NCBI RefSeq assembly: GCF_020171525.1
Contig: NZ_JAIVAI010000003.1
Location: forward strand, 212,452-276,451
Direction of reading: 5' to 3'
Source: Halobacillus yeomjeoni
GTDB taxonomy: Bacteria > Bacillota > Bacilli > Bacillales > Halobacillaceae
DNA: 64,000 nt
This document shows, in pieces, positions 9,046-17,789 of this stretch. How positions within the stretch are numbered: position 1 is the stretch's first letter; each line of letters begins with the position of its first letter. Both the position numbers and the translations under genes were made by a program. Under the pieces are notes generated by a model that saw nothing but the letters and a program-made list of their open reading frames with translations, was not told the DNA's origin and ran no database searches.

Positions 9046-10080
9046 ATGAGCAAAAGAATGGAACGTATTCGAAGACGTAATATAAAAAAGAAAAGACGAC
9101 GTATTGCAACAATATTGATCATGTTCGCCCTGTTGATCGGTGGCGGATTTTACTTCGTTTCTCAAGTCTATACAGCAGCGTTTACGGATTTAAATCGAGG
9201 AGACAAATCAGACAAAAGAGAAGAAGCCGTAGATATCGGTGATGACCCAATTTCTATTTTATTAATGGGCGTTGAAGATTATTCGACAAACGGCGAAGCC
9301 GGACGGGCAGACACGCAAATCGTGATGACCCTCGATCCTAAAACGAACAAAATCACTATGACCAGCGTCCCGCGCGACACTAGAGTCACGATTCCAGAGG
9401 AGAAAGTCGGAAGAAAATATGCAGGTCAGCATAAAATCAATGCCGCCTACTCAATGGGAGAAGTGTCGGGGTATGGTGGTGAAAGATTGACGGTCGAAAC
9501 CGTAGAAGAATATCTCGACATTCCAATTGATAAATTCGCAACAGTCAATTTTGATGGATTCATAGAGATTGTGAATTTATTGGATGGGGTAGAAGTGGAT
9601 GTCAAAGAATCTTTCTGGGAACGAAGCAGCCTGGATTGGTATAAGAAAATCGAGTTCGATGAAGGCCCGATGGTGATGGATGGAGAAGAAGCACTTGCCT
9701 TTGTACGTATGAGGAAAAGGGAAGCGAACTTGGTTTATCCTCGTGAAGAACGTCAGCGTCAGTTCATAAGAGCGGCCATCAATGAAGCGATTTCTGCAGG
9801 TACACTGTTCAAAGCCGGAGACATCGCGGATGTACTGGGAGAGAATGTGTCCACAAACTTATCACCGAGAGAACTTTATTCAATCCAAAAAGTTTTTTCA
9901 TCGAAAAAATCAACGACACAATCCTACTCGATTGAAGGAGAGAATAAACGCCTGGAAAATGGTTTGTATTATTTTGTCCCCTCAGATGAAGGGCTGAAAG
10001 AAATTCAAACGAAATTGAAGAAAGAGCTGGGGCTGGTCAAAGCCCCGGATAAAGAACAATCTAACCAAACTTCTGCCTGA
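9046..10080 (+). CDS. LCP family protein (second copy)
   Basis: Probable teichoic-acid or other anionic polymer ligase at the membrane surface. The start at 9046 is chosen because GAGGTGA lies 8 nt upstream, giving 344 aa with a very basic N-terminus (KRMERIRRRN) before a single anchor. The LCP domain shows RADTQIVMTLD, TSVPRDTRVTIP with the conserved Arg, GQHKINAAYSMG, and the end motif ALAFVRMRKREAN...REERQRQ. It is a single gene ending in a strong terminator. It differs enough from the copy at 2 kb that redundancy or a different acceptor is possible. Confidence 0.88.
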   Translation: MSKRMERIRRRNIKKKRRRIATILIMFALLIGGGFYFVSQVYTAAFTDLNRGDKSDKREEAVDIGDDPISILLMGVEDYSTNGEAGRADTQIVMTLDPKTNKITMTSVPRDTRVTIPEEKVGRKYAGQHKINAAYSMGEVSGYGGERLTVETVEEYLDIPIDKFATVNFDGFIEIVNLLDGVEVDVKESFWERSSLDWYKKIEFDEGPMVMDGEEALAFVRMRKREANLVYPREERQRQFIRAAINEAISAGTLFKAGDIADVLGENVSTNLSPRELYSIQKVFSSKKSTTQSYSIEGENKRLENGLYYFVPSDEGLKEIQTKLKKELGLVKAPDKEQSNQTSA

Positions 10081-10084
10081 ACGT

Positions 10085-10122
10085 AAAAAGCCCGTTTGAG
10101 ATCTACTCTCAAACGGGCTTTT
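10085..10122 (+). terminator. Terminator after second LCP gene
   Basis: AAAAAGCCCGTTTGAGA pairs with TCTCAAACGGGCTTTTT around a short loop; very strong stem with T-runs in both directions. Confidence 0.9.
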
Positions 10123-10136
10123 TCATCATTTCATCA

Positions 10137-10400
10137 TCAGGAAGCAACTCTCTCAAAAACCAGCACGCCATTCACTTTCTTGAATCTGTAAGGACCTTTG
10201 AACTCAAGAAAAGGCTTCACTCCTGCGTCCTTGATACTGATATGATGAATGACTGGTTTCGTTTCCTGAATTCTCCTGAATGTAGTCTCCGTCAATTGGC
10301 GTTTCGGTTCGATGACAATCGTCTGATCAATACGAACACTGTACCTGCCAAAAACAGATAACTCTTCCATGTCTAAAAATAGTCTGCTTAGTTGTGCCAA
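10137..10400 (-). CDS. Small conserved-looking protein of unknown function
   Basis: 87-aa soluble protein that I do not recognise. It begins at a TTG (10400) preceded by AAGGGTG; an in-frame ATG 30 nt inside (MEELSV) is the alternative start. It is basic-hydrophobic with no signal peptide, membrane segment or cysteine. The predicted pattern is mainly beta strands (RYSVRIDQTIVIEP, GPYRFKKVNGVLVFE). It has a proper terminator-bounded position and good codon use, so it is probably real. No function is proposed. Confidence 0.55.
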   Translation of the reverse strand: MAQLSRLFLDMEELSVFGRYSVRIDQTIVIEPKRQLTETTFRRIQETKPVIHHISIKDAGVKPFLEFKGPYRFKKVNGVLVFERVAS

Positions 10401-10608
10401 CCCACTTCACCCTTCCCTTGTTGATTCAGAAGCGATTCGCACATCTCCTAATCCTCATCTATTATAGTAGTACAATTTCCTATAACTTCCTACAGCATTT
10501 TGCACTATATTCAGGTTAAGCTTAATATTTTACAATATATTCTTTTATGACAGCAGACCTTCACTATAAATAACCCCCTCTCAGAGGAGAGGGGGTTACA
10601 GTGATTTA
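10401..10608. other. Intergenic gap, promoter of the small upstream gene
   Basis: About 200 bp, AT-rich. It holds only the leader of the 87-aa gene and the terminator hairpin of the next gene. Confidence 0.3.
10570..10597 (-). terminator. Terminator after the DUF2187 gene
   Basis: ACCCCCTCTC / GAGAGGGGGT stem with an AGAG loop downstream of the minus-strand gene; on that strand it is followed by TTATTTAT. Confidence 0.7.
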
Positions 10609-10815
10609 TTAGTCTATAATACGGTAATTTGTATGGGCAACCACCGTACGATCGTATTCAAAATCGATTTCATCCAAGTTATCCATGATTGTCAAATCAA
10701 CAATAACCGACCGTTGGCATTGACTAGGGATGACTTTCCCTGTAAAAGTGATATCATTCCGTTCAAAAGTTACGACTTGACCAGGTGTTGCTACTCGTTC
10801 ATCAGGCTTGATCAT
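10609..10815 (-). CDS. YkvS-like DUF2187 protein
   Basis: 68-aa protein resembling the small Bacillaceae family DUF2187 (YkvS). The recognisable pattern is a short SH3-like beta fold: PGQVVTFERND, FTGKV, then SVIVDLTIMDNLDE and the ending RTVVAHTNYRIID. This resembles KOW/hypermutation-type barrels that bind nucleic acid or protein, but no function is established for the family as far as I know. ATG start with a GGTAGG-like site. It stands alone with its own terminator. Confidence 0.75.
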   Translation of the reverse strand: MIKPDERVATPGQVVTFERNDITFTGKVIPSQCQRSVIVDLTIMDNLDEIDFEYDRTVVAHTNYRIID

Positions 10816-11031
10816 AATTTTCCTACCCTTCCTCTACCACATTTTCAACAGCGTTGAATCGGCTTTCATCAAATTAACAAACAATTCTAATAAAAAGGTT
10901 TACAGATAATGTTACTCTAATCGACAAGAAATTACAAGTGTCAAATCCCTATAAATTTTCAAAATATGGTTTAATGTTAAGTCTAAAGAGTTATAGTAAA
11001 ATATTCCATAATGTAGAGAGGCGGTCATCCA

Positions 11032-11616
11032 TTGAACTTTTCCATCCGACAAATAAAGAAATACATACTTCTTACACTAGCCTCCACCTTTATGCTATGT
11101 GTGTTGATTTTAATGCTCCCGTTCATTCTCGGCGCTGATTACCTGGAAATAAAAAGCGATGCGAAGCCGTCTGAAGCAATCATCCTTCTCAGCGGCAGTA
11201 AAGAGCGGATGGAGAAAGCCGTAGAACTTTATGAAAATGGATGGGGAGAGAAAATCATCCTTACCAATTCGAAACACCAATGGACTACTGTTAAAAAGGC
11301 AACAGAGCTCGGGGTTCCTGAGGACGACTTGATTTCAGAGCCTCATGCTACAAGCACATTCGATAATGCACTCTTCTCCAAAGAGATTGTGGAAAGAAAA
11401 AATATCAAATCCGCAATCATCGTGACCAGTGACTATCATTCGCGGAGAACCCGAATGACTTTTGACGATATCTACGATCACCAGATTGAACTTACCTATT
11501 CCTTCGCATCATCATTCTTCAATCCGAAAGATGGTCTATCTAAAGTAGAAGAATTTATAGCTTTCTCTGAATATGTGAAGCTATTCGGGTATTGGCCCAG
11601 GCTGTTGTTTGTCTGA
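11032..11616 (+). CDS. YdcF/SanA-like DUF218 membrane-anchored protein
   Basis: 194-aa protein with one N-terminal membrane span (about residues 13-35) followed by an extracytoplasmic DUF218 domain. The domain shows EAIILLSGSKERMEKAVELY, KIILTNS, the HATSTFDNA segment, and IIVTSDYHSRRT, which are the usual DUF218 blocks. Members are linked to envelope integrity (SanA, ElyC) in other bacteria, but the reaction is unknown. TTG start at 11032 with GAGAGGCGG upstream. It lies just before the secreted amylase gene without a convincing terminator, though the amylase has its own promoter. Confidence 0.8.
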   Translation: MNFSIRQIKKYILLTLASTFMLCVLILMLPFILGADYLEIKSDAKPSEAIILLSGSKERMEKAVELYENGWGEKIILTNSKHQWTTVKKATELGVPEDDLISEPHATSTFDNALFSKEIVERKNIKSAIIVTSDYHSRRTRMTFDDIYDHQIELTYSFASSFFNPKDGLSKVEEFIAFSEYVKLFGYWPRLLFV

Positions 11617-11678
11617 GGCCCTGTGCTCTCCCCCTGATTCACACTCTCATTTGAGAGGAAGATATAACCATAGCCTTG

Positions 11679-11720
11679 TAGACAAAGGAAATCATTTCCT
11701 TTATAATGTAAGCGATTGCA
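11679..11720 (+). promoter_or_regulatory. Promoter and overlapping LacI/cre-type operator of the secreted amylase
   Basis: A -35 box TAGACA (11679-11684), a 17-nt spacer and a perfect -10 TATAAT (11702-11707) precede the amylase. Immediately overlapping the -10 is TGTAAGCGATTGCA (11707-11720), which matches 13 of 14 positions of the catabolite-responsive (cre) consensus and also the half-palindromic LacI-family core seen at the mdxE promoter. Binding here would block transcription start. Confidence 0.7.
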
Positions 11721-11750
11721 AAGAAACCATTTAGAAAGTAGGGAGCTGCC

Positions 11751-14246
11751 TTGAAAAAAAGTTGGATTTTGCTTATAAGCTTATTAGTTTTTTTAGTGTC
11801 ATTTGCGCAACCGGTTGCACAAAAGGTGGTAAAGGCTGAAGAACAACAGTACTCTTCCGTCGTCTTACGCGGAAACGCAGCGTCGCTTGATTGGGGTTCA
11901 AATGATAACCCTCTTCATTATGACGGCGCAAATGGTGTATGGAAAAGTGAACCTATTGCATTAGAAGGTGGAAAAGAGGTTCAATTCAAGTATGTGTATG
12001 ATGGAAACTGGATGAGTGGAAGCAACTTGTCCTATACCCCTCCACAGGATGGGGATTATGTTTTCACCTTTTATCCCCAAGAAATGCGAACAGTAGATGT
12101 AGATTTTGCAGCTACACAAGCTGGAAGTCTTACGTTAGAGGTGACTGTGCCTGAAGAAACACCGGGCTGGGTAACCCCTACCCTTGCTTCTAGTAAAAAT
12201 AATTTCAATTATACAGCGGCCCCCTTAACTAAAACCGGTGAACGAAAATATGAAGTAACCGTTTATGGAGAACCCGGTGAAACTTTATCTTATTTATACA
12301 GTCTTGGTGGAGAACCTTACAAAGAAGAACGAGACCAACCCAGGACAGTCACATTCGCTGAAGAAAACCAAACGTATGAAGATCGCATACAAGACTGGGT
12401 GAATATTCCGATTGCCAAGGACATCACTCATGATTTCAATTATTCCCCATATACCCCTGATCAGAATGATGCTGTCGAAGTGACAGTCAAAGTGGATCAT
12501 TACGGAAATGTGGACAATGGAGCTATTTATTTCACTACTGATGGTACGACACCAAAAGGAAAACGCGGACAAGCTCAAAGTGGGCAGGTCTCAGCGCTGA
12601 GCGTCATTGATAAAACCACTAAAGATGGCTTACACACGACAACATTCACAGGCACGATTCCTGCACAAGCGAATGAAACGAGAGTCAAATACAAAATTGA
12701 TGTATGGAATTCTGCTATCAAAGGCTCTCAATTTGCAGATAATGACGTTCTTTATTCTCAAAAAGCTACGGAGTTCGCCTATTACGTGGACGACTTCCAA
12801 TCACCAGAATGGGCGAAAGAATCTATCATCTATCAGGTGTTCGTCGATCGCTTCCATGATGGAAGCAGCAAAAACAACACCTCCGTGAATGAGACCATTC
12901 CTTACGATGAGCAGTTGAAAGGATGGATGGGAGGAGACCTTCAAGGGTTACTAGAAAAGCTTGACTACATTGATGACTTAGGAATAAACACCATTTGGGT
13001 TTCTCCGATCTATGAAGGGCCATATTCTCACGGGTATCATCCGACGGACTTTATGAACATCGACCCACGCTTTGGGAACAATGAGTTAATGAAGGAACTC
13101 GTCCACAAAGCCCATCAGCGGGATATCAAAGTCATTTACGACCTGGTACCGAATCACACCTCCAATCAACACCCGTTTTTCCAGGATGCTTTGGATAATG
13201 GAGAGTCCAGCCGGTACTATGACTGGTATACATTCTTGAAATGGCCGGAAAGGTATGAAACGTTTTATGGCATTCAAGAACTTCCAGAACTGAACAACGA
13301 CAACCCGGAAGTGCGGGACTACATGCTGAATGAAGTCGTTTCTTTCTGGATGGAGGACATCGGTGTGGATGGCTTCCGTTTAGACTATGCAAAAGGACCG
13401 AGCCAAAGCTTCTGGGTGGATTTCCGTCATAAAGTGAAAGAGATTGATTCAGAAGCATTCATTTTTGGTGAGATTTGGGACAACCTGGATACCATCGATT
13501 CCTACACAGGCAAACTGGATGGGGCGATTGACTTTGCTACTCAATCGGCCATCTATGATACTTTTATAAAAAATGATTCTATGGATCAGCTGGCTGACTC
13601 ATTGAAAACGATACGCAGCACATATGGCCAGGAATATCTGCCTGCCACATTCCTCGACAGCCACGACATGCCTCGCTTTATCTATGAAGCTGATGGAAAT
13701 GTGGAAACGATGAAAATGGCAGCCACCCTGCAATTTACCCTGCCAGGCGCCCCGATCATCTATTACGGGGATGAAGTAGGATTATCTCAAAGTGGAGATC
13801 ATAACGCAGTCAATGAGTGGAAGGACAGATACTACCGTGAAATGATGATTTGGGATGAAGAAAAACAAAATCAAGACTTAAAAGCCTATTACGAGCAATT
13901 GATCGAGATAAGAAAAGACAATGAAGCTTTGACACACGGTGACATGAACATTCTTTATTCAGATGAAGATGTCATGGTCTTAGAACGTGTGCTGGAAGAT
14001 GAACGAGTGCTTATCCTGTTTAATAAAAGCTCTAATCAACGCAGTTTAAATATAGCTGGCTTTTATTCTGGCAGTGATGATCTGGAGCTGGAGTCATTGC
14101 TTTCCGAAAAAGAATACGAAAATGAAGAAGGCATCTTGTCTATTCCTCTACCATCAAACACTGTTGAAATCTTTGAAGTCGATGGTTTTGAAAGCTTAGA
14201 AGATGATGATGAAGAAAATGAGGAAGACGAGGAAGATGCAGCTTAA
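11751..14246 (+). CDS. Secreted GH13 alpha-amylase/pullulanase-type enzyme with N-terminal starch-binding-like modules
   Basis: Extracellular alpha-glucan hydrolase that probably supplies maltodextrins to the mdx importer downstream. The 831-aa product starts at TTG (GGGAG upstream) with a signal peptide ending near KAEEQ. N-terminal beta modules follow (about 35-120 X25/CBM-like, 230-340 CBM34-like). The catalytic barrel begins near 365 and has all four GH13 blocks: YDLVPNHTS near 462, FRLD with nucleophile D545, FGEIWD with acid E574, and DSHD with D639. The last 20 residues are almost entirely Asp/Glu, typical of halophile exoproteins. Exact specificity (amylase, neopullulanase or cyclodextrinase) cannot be fixed from sequence. 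Confidence 0.9.
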   Translation: MKKSWILLISLLVFLVSFAQPVAQKVVKAEEQQYSSVVLRGNAASLDWGSNDNPLHYDGANGVWKSEPIALEGGKEVQFKYVYDGNWMSGSNLSYTPPQDGDYVFTFYPQEMRTVDVDFAATQAGSLTLEVTVPEETPGWVTPTLASSKNNFNYTAAPLTKTGERKYEVTVYGEPGETLSYLYSLGGEPYKEERDQPRTVTFAEENQTYEDRIQDWVNIPIAKDITHDFNYSPYTPDQNDAVEVTVKVDHYGNVDNGAIYFTTDGTTPKGKRGQAQSGQVSALSVIDKTTKDGLHTTTFTGTIPAQANETRVKYKIDVWNSAIKGSQFADNDVLYSQKATEFAYYVDDFQSPEWAKESIIYQVFVDRFHDGSSKNNTSVNETIPYDEQLKGWMGGDLQGLLEKLDYIDDLGINTIWVSPIYEGPYSHGYHPTDFMNIDPRFGNNELMKELVHKAHQRDIKVIYDLVPNHTSNQHPFFQDALDNGESSRYYDWYTFLKWPERYETFYGIQELPELNNDNPEVRDYMLNEVVSFWMEDIGVDGFRLDYAKGPSQSFWVDFRHKVKEIDSEAFIFGEIWDNLDTIDSYTGKLDGAIDFATQSAIYDTFIKNDSMDQLADSLKTIRSTYGQEYLPATFLDSHDMPRFIYEADGNVETMKMAATLQFTLPGAPIIYYGDEVGLSQSGDHNAVNEWKDRYYREMMIWDEEKQNQDLKAYYEQLIEIRKDNEALTHGDMNILYSDEDVMVLERVLEDERVLILFNKSSNQRSLNIAGFYSGSDDLELESLLSEKEYENEEGILSIPLPSNTVEIFEVDGFESLEDDDEENEEDEEDAA

Positions 14247-14249
14247 AAA

Positions 14250-14282
14250 ATGCGCCCTGCGGTTTTGTACCGAAGGGCGCAT
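14250..14282. terminator. Bidirectional terminator between amylase and LtaS-like genes
   Basis: ATGCGCCCT / AGGGCGCAT stem with inner CGG/CCG pairing. It has T-rich sequence on the right, and on the minus strand a six-T run. Confidence 0.85.
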
Positions 14283-14297
14283 TTCTATTTCTGTTTT

Positions 14298-16367
14298 TCA
14301 GTCATATAGAGTATCAAGTATATACTCTTTGCCTGCTAATGTGTCGTATTGTATCCTATGATAATCTTGTAACAATGATTTCGTTGTTGAAGGGAGTTCA
14401 CCCATGGAATGAACTGTACCTGCCTCCTTATCAATATAAATAAGATCTTTGAAAGCTGGGATTTCTTGTTTCATCTCATTCATATATTCATAAAACAAGT
14501 GAGTTTTAAAGTCCAATGAATCTGTTACCATAGGGGCTATATAAATCGGACTTACCGTTCCAATTTCTTGAGGTAAACCAGTGTCAAAGTTAGACATGAA
14601 TAACAAAGGTGTCTCATAAAATTTTGACATCTTTTGTTGACTCTCTTCATCTCCGAATCCGGTTTCTTTGAATGCTTTCAAATTCGCACCAATAGAAGGT
14701 AGATGGTCTCCAAAAAATACCACTAATGTCGGCTCTTCCATCGATTGAATCTTTTCATATAACCTCTGAATGGTTGTATCTGACCGTTTTATTCCCTCAG
14801 CATAGACTTCTATCCTCGTCTTTGATTCTTGAGACAGTCCCTCGCCTTCTACCTCAATTGTACTACCACCTTTATATTTATCAGCATCATAAGGCAGGTG
14901 ATTGGCAATAGTCACAGCATGGATGAATGCGGGCTGATCTTTCTCTTCAATTGTCGATAGCAATTCTTTAACAACAGACTCATCCGAAACGAATTGCTTG
15001 TTATCTTTTTCTGTATAAGTCATATCTTCAAGGAACTTCCATCGATTGAACTCTAAATTAGGATAGACACGTTTACGCCTATATAAATTCCCACTATTAG
15101 GATGAATAGCCTCACTAAAATAACCTCTGTTATTCAAATAAGTTACGAATGAAGGATATTTTTGGTTAGCTAATAACTGGTTAAAAGGATTACCGCCTGG
15201 ATTGATGAAGTCCATAGAATAACTCGTCAATGCTTCAAATTCCACATTAGCAGTTTCCCCGCCGAACGAAGGGCTGAATAATGTTCCTGAGGGATTTATG
15301 GTCATAAGCCTTCTGATATTCGGCATTGGATCCTCAGAAAATTTAACATCTAGTTGTGTAGGGTCCCAGAATGTTTCATTCATTAGAAAAACTATATTTG
15401 GAAGAAATTCTTTTTGACTCCCCTTATCATCTTTTGCGACTTCCTTAATTTCGTTGAGCGTATTTGCCATAACTTCACGATTATATTTTCCAGGCTTCTC
15501 TACAATGTCCAGTTTGATATTGGATATCATACCTATGACAGGACCATTATAATAATAATTGTTTTGCTGGTTCCATGGCATTATCGATGTGTATTTATCG
15601 TAATATTTTTCAGTAAATGTATCTTCATATAATAAAAAAGAATAGATAAGATAAGCAATTGGAATTAATAAAAAGAGCCTTGTAATCCATCCTACTTTCA
15701 ATTTAGGGGACTTATACCAGACAAAAATAGAGAAGACTAAGATCAAAATGATCATCAAGGTGTACAAAAGTGGAATAGACTTTGAAACGAATGGAATTAC
15801 TTCATTCAATTGACCTATTTGAGTGAAATCGTTTGGAAAAAGTGGCTCACTTCGATAAATTTTTTTGTAATAGTTGACAATGGCTATTACAAAATAAATG
15901 ACCAAAGATATTCCAGCCCCCATATACACTTCACCAATTAAGAGGATCAGCCCCAAAGTAAGCAAGGACAATATAAACCATGTAAAACCAAATCGTTGAG
16001 GATATTGTTGCAGCCACTCTGTTGTACGTCCTATATTTTCGATATCAATATGAAAAGCAAGGAATAGGTAGGCTGAAATTCCACCTACATATATAGAAAA
16101 AACTATAGTAGATAGCAATTTAAAAAATTTAGAGTCAATTATTCTAACAAACCATTCGTATTTAGATAAGTACCAAATAGTTAAACACCAAACAATTAAA
16201 GATATTCCTACTATGGATCCTACTATAGAAAACGTATGTAATTGCACCGAATCTACAACACTTCCCCAGCTAGAGTTTCCTGCCAAGCTGACACCTGCAT
16301 AAAGTAGTGAAAATACTGAAATATATACAAGTAGTAAAGGAAATGTTTGAAAAACTTTTTTATACAC
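14298..16367 (-). CDS. LtaS/MdoB-like membrane sulfatase-fold phosphoglycerol transferase
   Basis: Membrane enzyme of the lipoteichoic acid synthase superfamily (COG1368), likely moving glycerol-phosphate or a similar group outside the membrane. The 689-aa product has about 6-7 membrane spans in residues 1-270, more than the five of classic LtaS. An extracellular sulfatase fold follows with FLMNETFWDP, the GGETANVEFE block holding the probable catalytic Thr (T372), TIANHLPYD and FFGDHLPS. GTG start with AGGGTG. It is AT-richer than its neighbours and stands alone between two maltodextrin loci. It is too divergent for me to call ltaS; the acceptor polymer is unknown. Confidence 0.8.
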   Translation of the reverse strand: MYKKVFQTFPLLLVYISVFSLLYAGVSLAGNSSWGSVVDSVQLHTFSIVGSIVGISLIVWCLTIWYLSKYEWFVRIIDSKFFKLLSTIVFSIYVGGISAYLFLAFHIDIENIGRTTEWLQQYPQRFGFTWFILSLLTLGLILLIGEVYMGAGISLVIYFVIAIVNYYKKIYRSEPLFPNDFTQIGQLNEVIPFVSKSIPLLYTLMIILILVFSIFVWYKSPKLKVGWITRLFLLIPIAYLIYSFLLYEDTFTEKYYDKYTSIMPWNQQNNYYYNGPVIGMISNIKLDIVEKPGKYNREVMANTLNEIKEVAKDDKGSQKEFLPNIVFLMNETFWDPTQLDVKFSEDPMPNIRRLMTINPSGTLFSPSFGGETANVEFEALTSYSMDFINPGGNPFNQLLANQKYPSFVTYLNNRGYFSEAIHPNSGNLYRRKRVYPNLEFNRWKFLEDMTYTEKDNKQFVSDESVVKELLSTIEEKDQPAFIHAVTIANHLPYDADKYKGGSTIEVEGEGLSQESKTRIEVYAEGIKRSDTTIQRLYEKIQSMEEPTLVVFFGDHLPSIGANLKAFKETGFGDEESQQKMSKFYETPLLFMSNFDTGLPQEIGTVSPIYIAPMVTDSLDFKTHLFYEYMNEMKQEIPAFKDLIYIDKEAGTVHSMGELPSTTKSLLQDYHRIQYDTLAGKEYILDTLYD

Positions 16368-16695
16368 TTTAATTCACCCTAAAAAATTTATTATTATTAT
16401 GTTTTTCACGCTCCACCATTGTAATATGAAATGTTATATTTTTCTAACAAAATGTAAAACTATTGTAAATCATACTTAAAACTACGATCTACATCTCGCA
16501 ATACTATATTCATAAATGTTATTGATGCCCTCTACAAAATAATGACCCCGGTTTGATACCGAGGTCACTTATTAGTAGCTTAGCGCTTTTCATTAAACTG
16601 TCCATTTTAAGGGTTACAGTTCAACCGATGTTTATTTTTCATTGCCAATTTTATTTTACTCCGTTCAGATTTAACGTTTCGCATCAATAATTAAA
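16368..16695. other. AT-rich 328 bp gap with one hairpin
   Basis: Very AT-rich leader of the LtaS-like gene. The hairpin TGACCCCGG / CCGAGGTCA (16543-16567) is a possible terminator for the 98-aa gene, about 130 nt from its stop. Nothing else was recognised. Confidence 0.4.
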
Positions 16696-16992
16696 TTAAT
16701 AGCAAATATACGAAATATTTTCTGTTATCTCTTCATAAAGATTTATCCAGGCACTGTTATATTTGCATTCATCATTTTTGATTTCATATTTAACAACGTA
16801 TTCTCCAGCCTCCGGAAGTCTATCGATCTTTCCTATTATGAAATCACCATCTATATTTTCTTCTAAAACCTCATGTATTTTATCTTCACCTAAACGAGGG
16901 GCATTTAAGAAACCTGAAGCCATTTTATAACCTTTGAAGCCTACCGTTAAAATGATAGGTATAGCTATTGCAAAAATAAGTGTTTTCTTCAT
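16696..16992 (-). CDS. Small secreted or membrane-anchored protein of unknown function
   Basis: 98-aa protein that I do not recognise. An N-terminal hydrophobic segment (residues 4-20) could be a signal peptide or anchor. The rest is a short extracytoplasmic domain with two cysteines (NDECKYNS and the ending SYICY) that could form a disulfide. AGGGAGA lies before the ATG. Codon use is AT-rich like the LtaS-like gene on its left. It may be part of the same acquired stretch. Confidence 0.6.
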   Translation of the reverse strand: MKKTLIFAIAIPIILTVGFKGYKMASGFLNAPRLGEDKIHEVLEENIDGDFIIGKIDRLPEAGEYVVKYEIKNDECKYNSAWINLYEEITENISYICY

Positions 16993-17205
16993 ATATTCTC
17001 CCTTGCCTAAAATTTATATCTGAGATGATAGGTGGTCACATCTACCAGGATAGGCGTACTTTCTAACATTTTTAGTTTGAACCTTAGAACTCATAGAAGC
17101 AATCCTTTGTAACTATTCTTGTAAAAGTGATTATTCAGCATAATAGAATATAATTCCATTCCCAGAAAACCCCTTTTTATTACTTCCTTTTTTATAAGAG
17201 GTAAA

Positions 17206-17664
17206 CTATTTATTATAATCCCAGAGAATTGTCCACTCTTTCTTTTCCTTTTTTACAAAGACTTTTTGTTGAATCGAAAAATGGCCATACTTTCCTTTGA
17301 ACGTTTGAACGACTGTTACAGCATAAACCGGTCCTATCGCTTTAGCTTCCTTATCCGGCTTCCAACTGTTGATTTTCTCAACACTGCTCTTGAGAGTATA
17401 CGTAAACGTCTCTACCCCGAAATGGTTCATGAACACATGCGCCCGGTCTTGTATGTAGTGTCCTTTATCGAACCGTTCTTTCATGTATGGATGGAAAAGT
17501 TTCCATGAGCTTGAGAAATTCCCTTCCTTTTCAAAGTCATAAAAGGTTTCAACTGTATTTTTCGCCTGATTGCTCGGGCTTGTATAAAGATAGGCAGCTA
17601 TAGATCCCCCGATCAGAATCAAAACAAATAATGTAATAAAAACAATGAAGTTTCGGTTGTGCAT
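17206..17664 (-). CDS. Membrane-anchored protein with an NTF2-like extracytoplasmic domain (tentative)
   Basis: 152-aa protein with one N-terminal membrane span (residues 6-28). A small alpha+beta domain follows that begins NTVETFYDFEKEGNFSSSW and ends in beta strands VYAVTVVQTFKGKYGHF and VFVKKEKKEWTILWD. This helix-then-sheet layout resembles NTF2-like domains of small Bacillus lipoproteins, but I cannot place it in a named family. A strong AAGGAGGGA site precedes the ATG. It lies directly downstream of the LacI gene on the same strand, separated by a terminator. Confidence 0.65.
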   Translation of the reverse strand: MHNRNFIVFITLFVLILIGGSIAAYLYTSPSNQAKNTVETFYDFEKEGNFSSSWKLFHPYMKERFDKGHYIQDRAHVFMNHFGVETFTYTLKSSVEKINSWKPDKEAKAIGPVYAVTVVQTFKGKYGHFSIQQKVFVKKEKKEWTILWDYNK

Positions 17665-17744
17665 GGACAGCTCCCTCCTTACAGGAAGTCTGTTAATACC
17701 CTATGCTCACCACCCGGAAAATATCAGTTATTCCATGACAATAT

Positions 17745-17789
17745 AAAAAACGCCTCCTCCCTTGTTCAAGGGCTTGGAGACGTTTTTTC
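17745..17789 (-). terminator. Terminator overlapping the end of the LacI gene
   Basis: AAAAAACG-CTCC arms pair with GGAG-CGTTTTTT, with an inner CCCTTGTTCAAGGG stem. The hairpin includes the last codons of the LacI gene and ends in a T-run on the minus strand. Confidence 0.8.

Noticed and set aside
8873..9112. 79-aa frame on the minus strand before the second LCP gene
   Set aside because: It overlaps the LCP start and promoter, has no ribosome site and no protein-like pattern.
14298..16367. Assignment as the main lipoteichoic acid synthase ltaS
   Set aside because: Too many membrane spans and too divergent in the extracellular part to claim orthology without a search.
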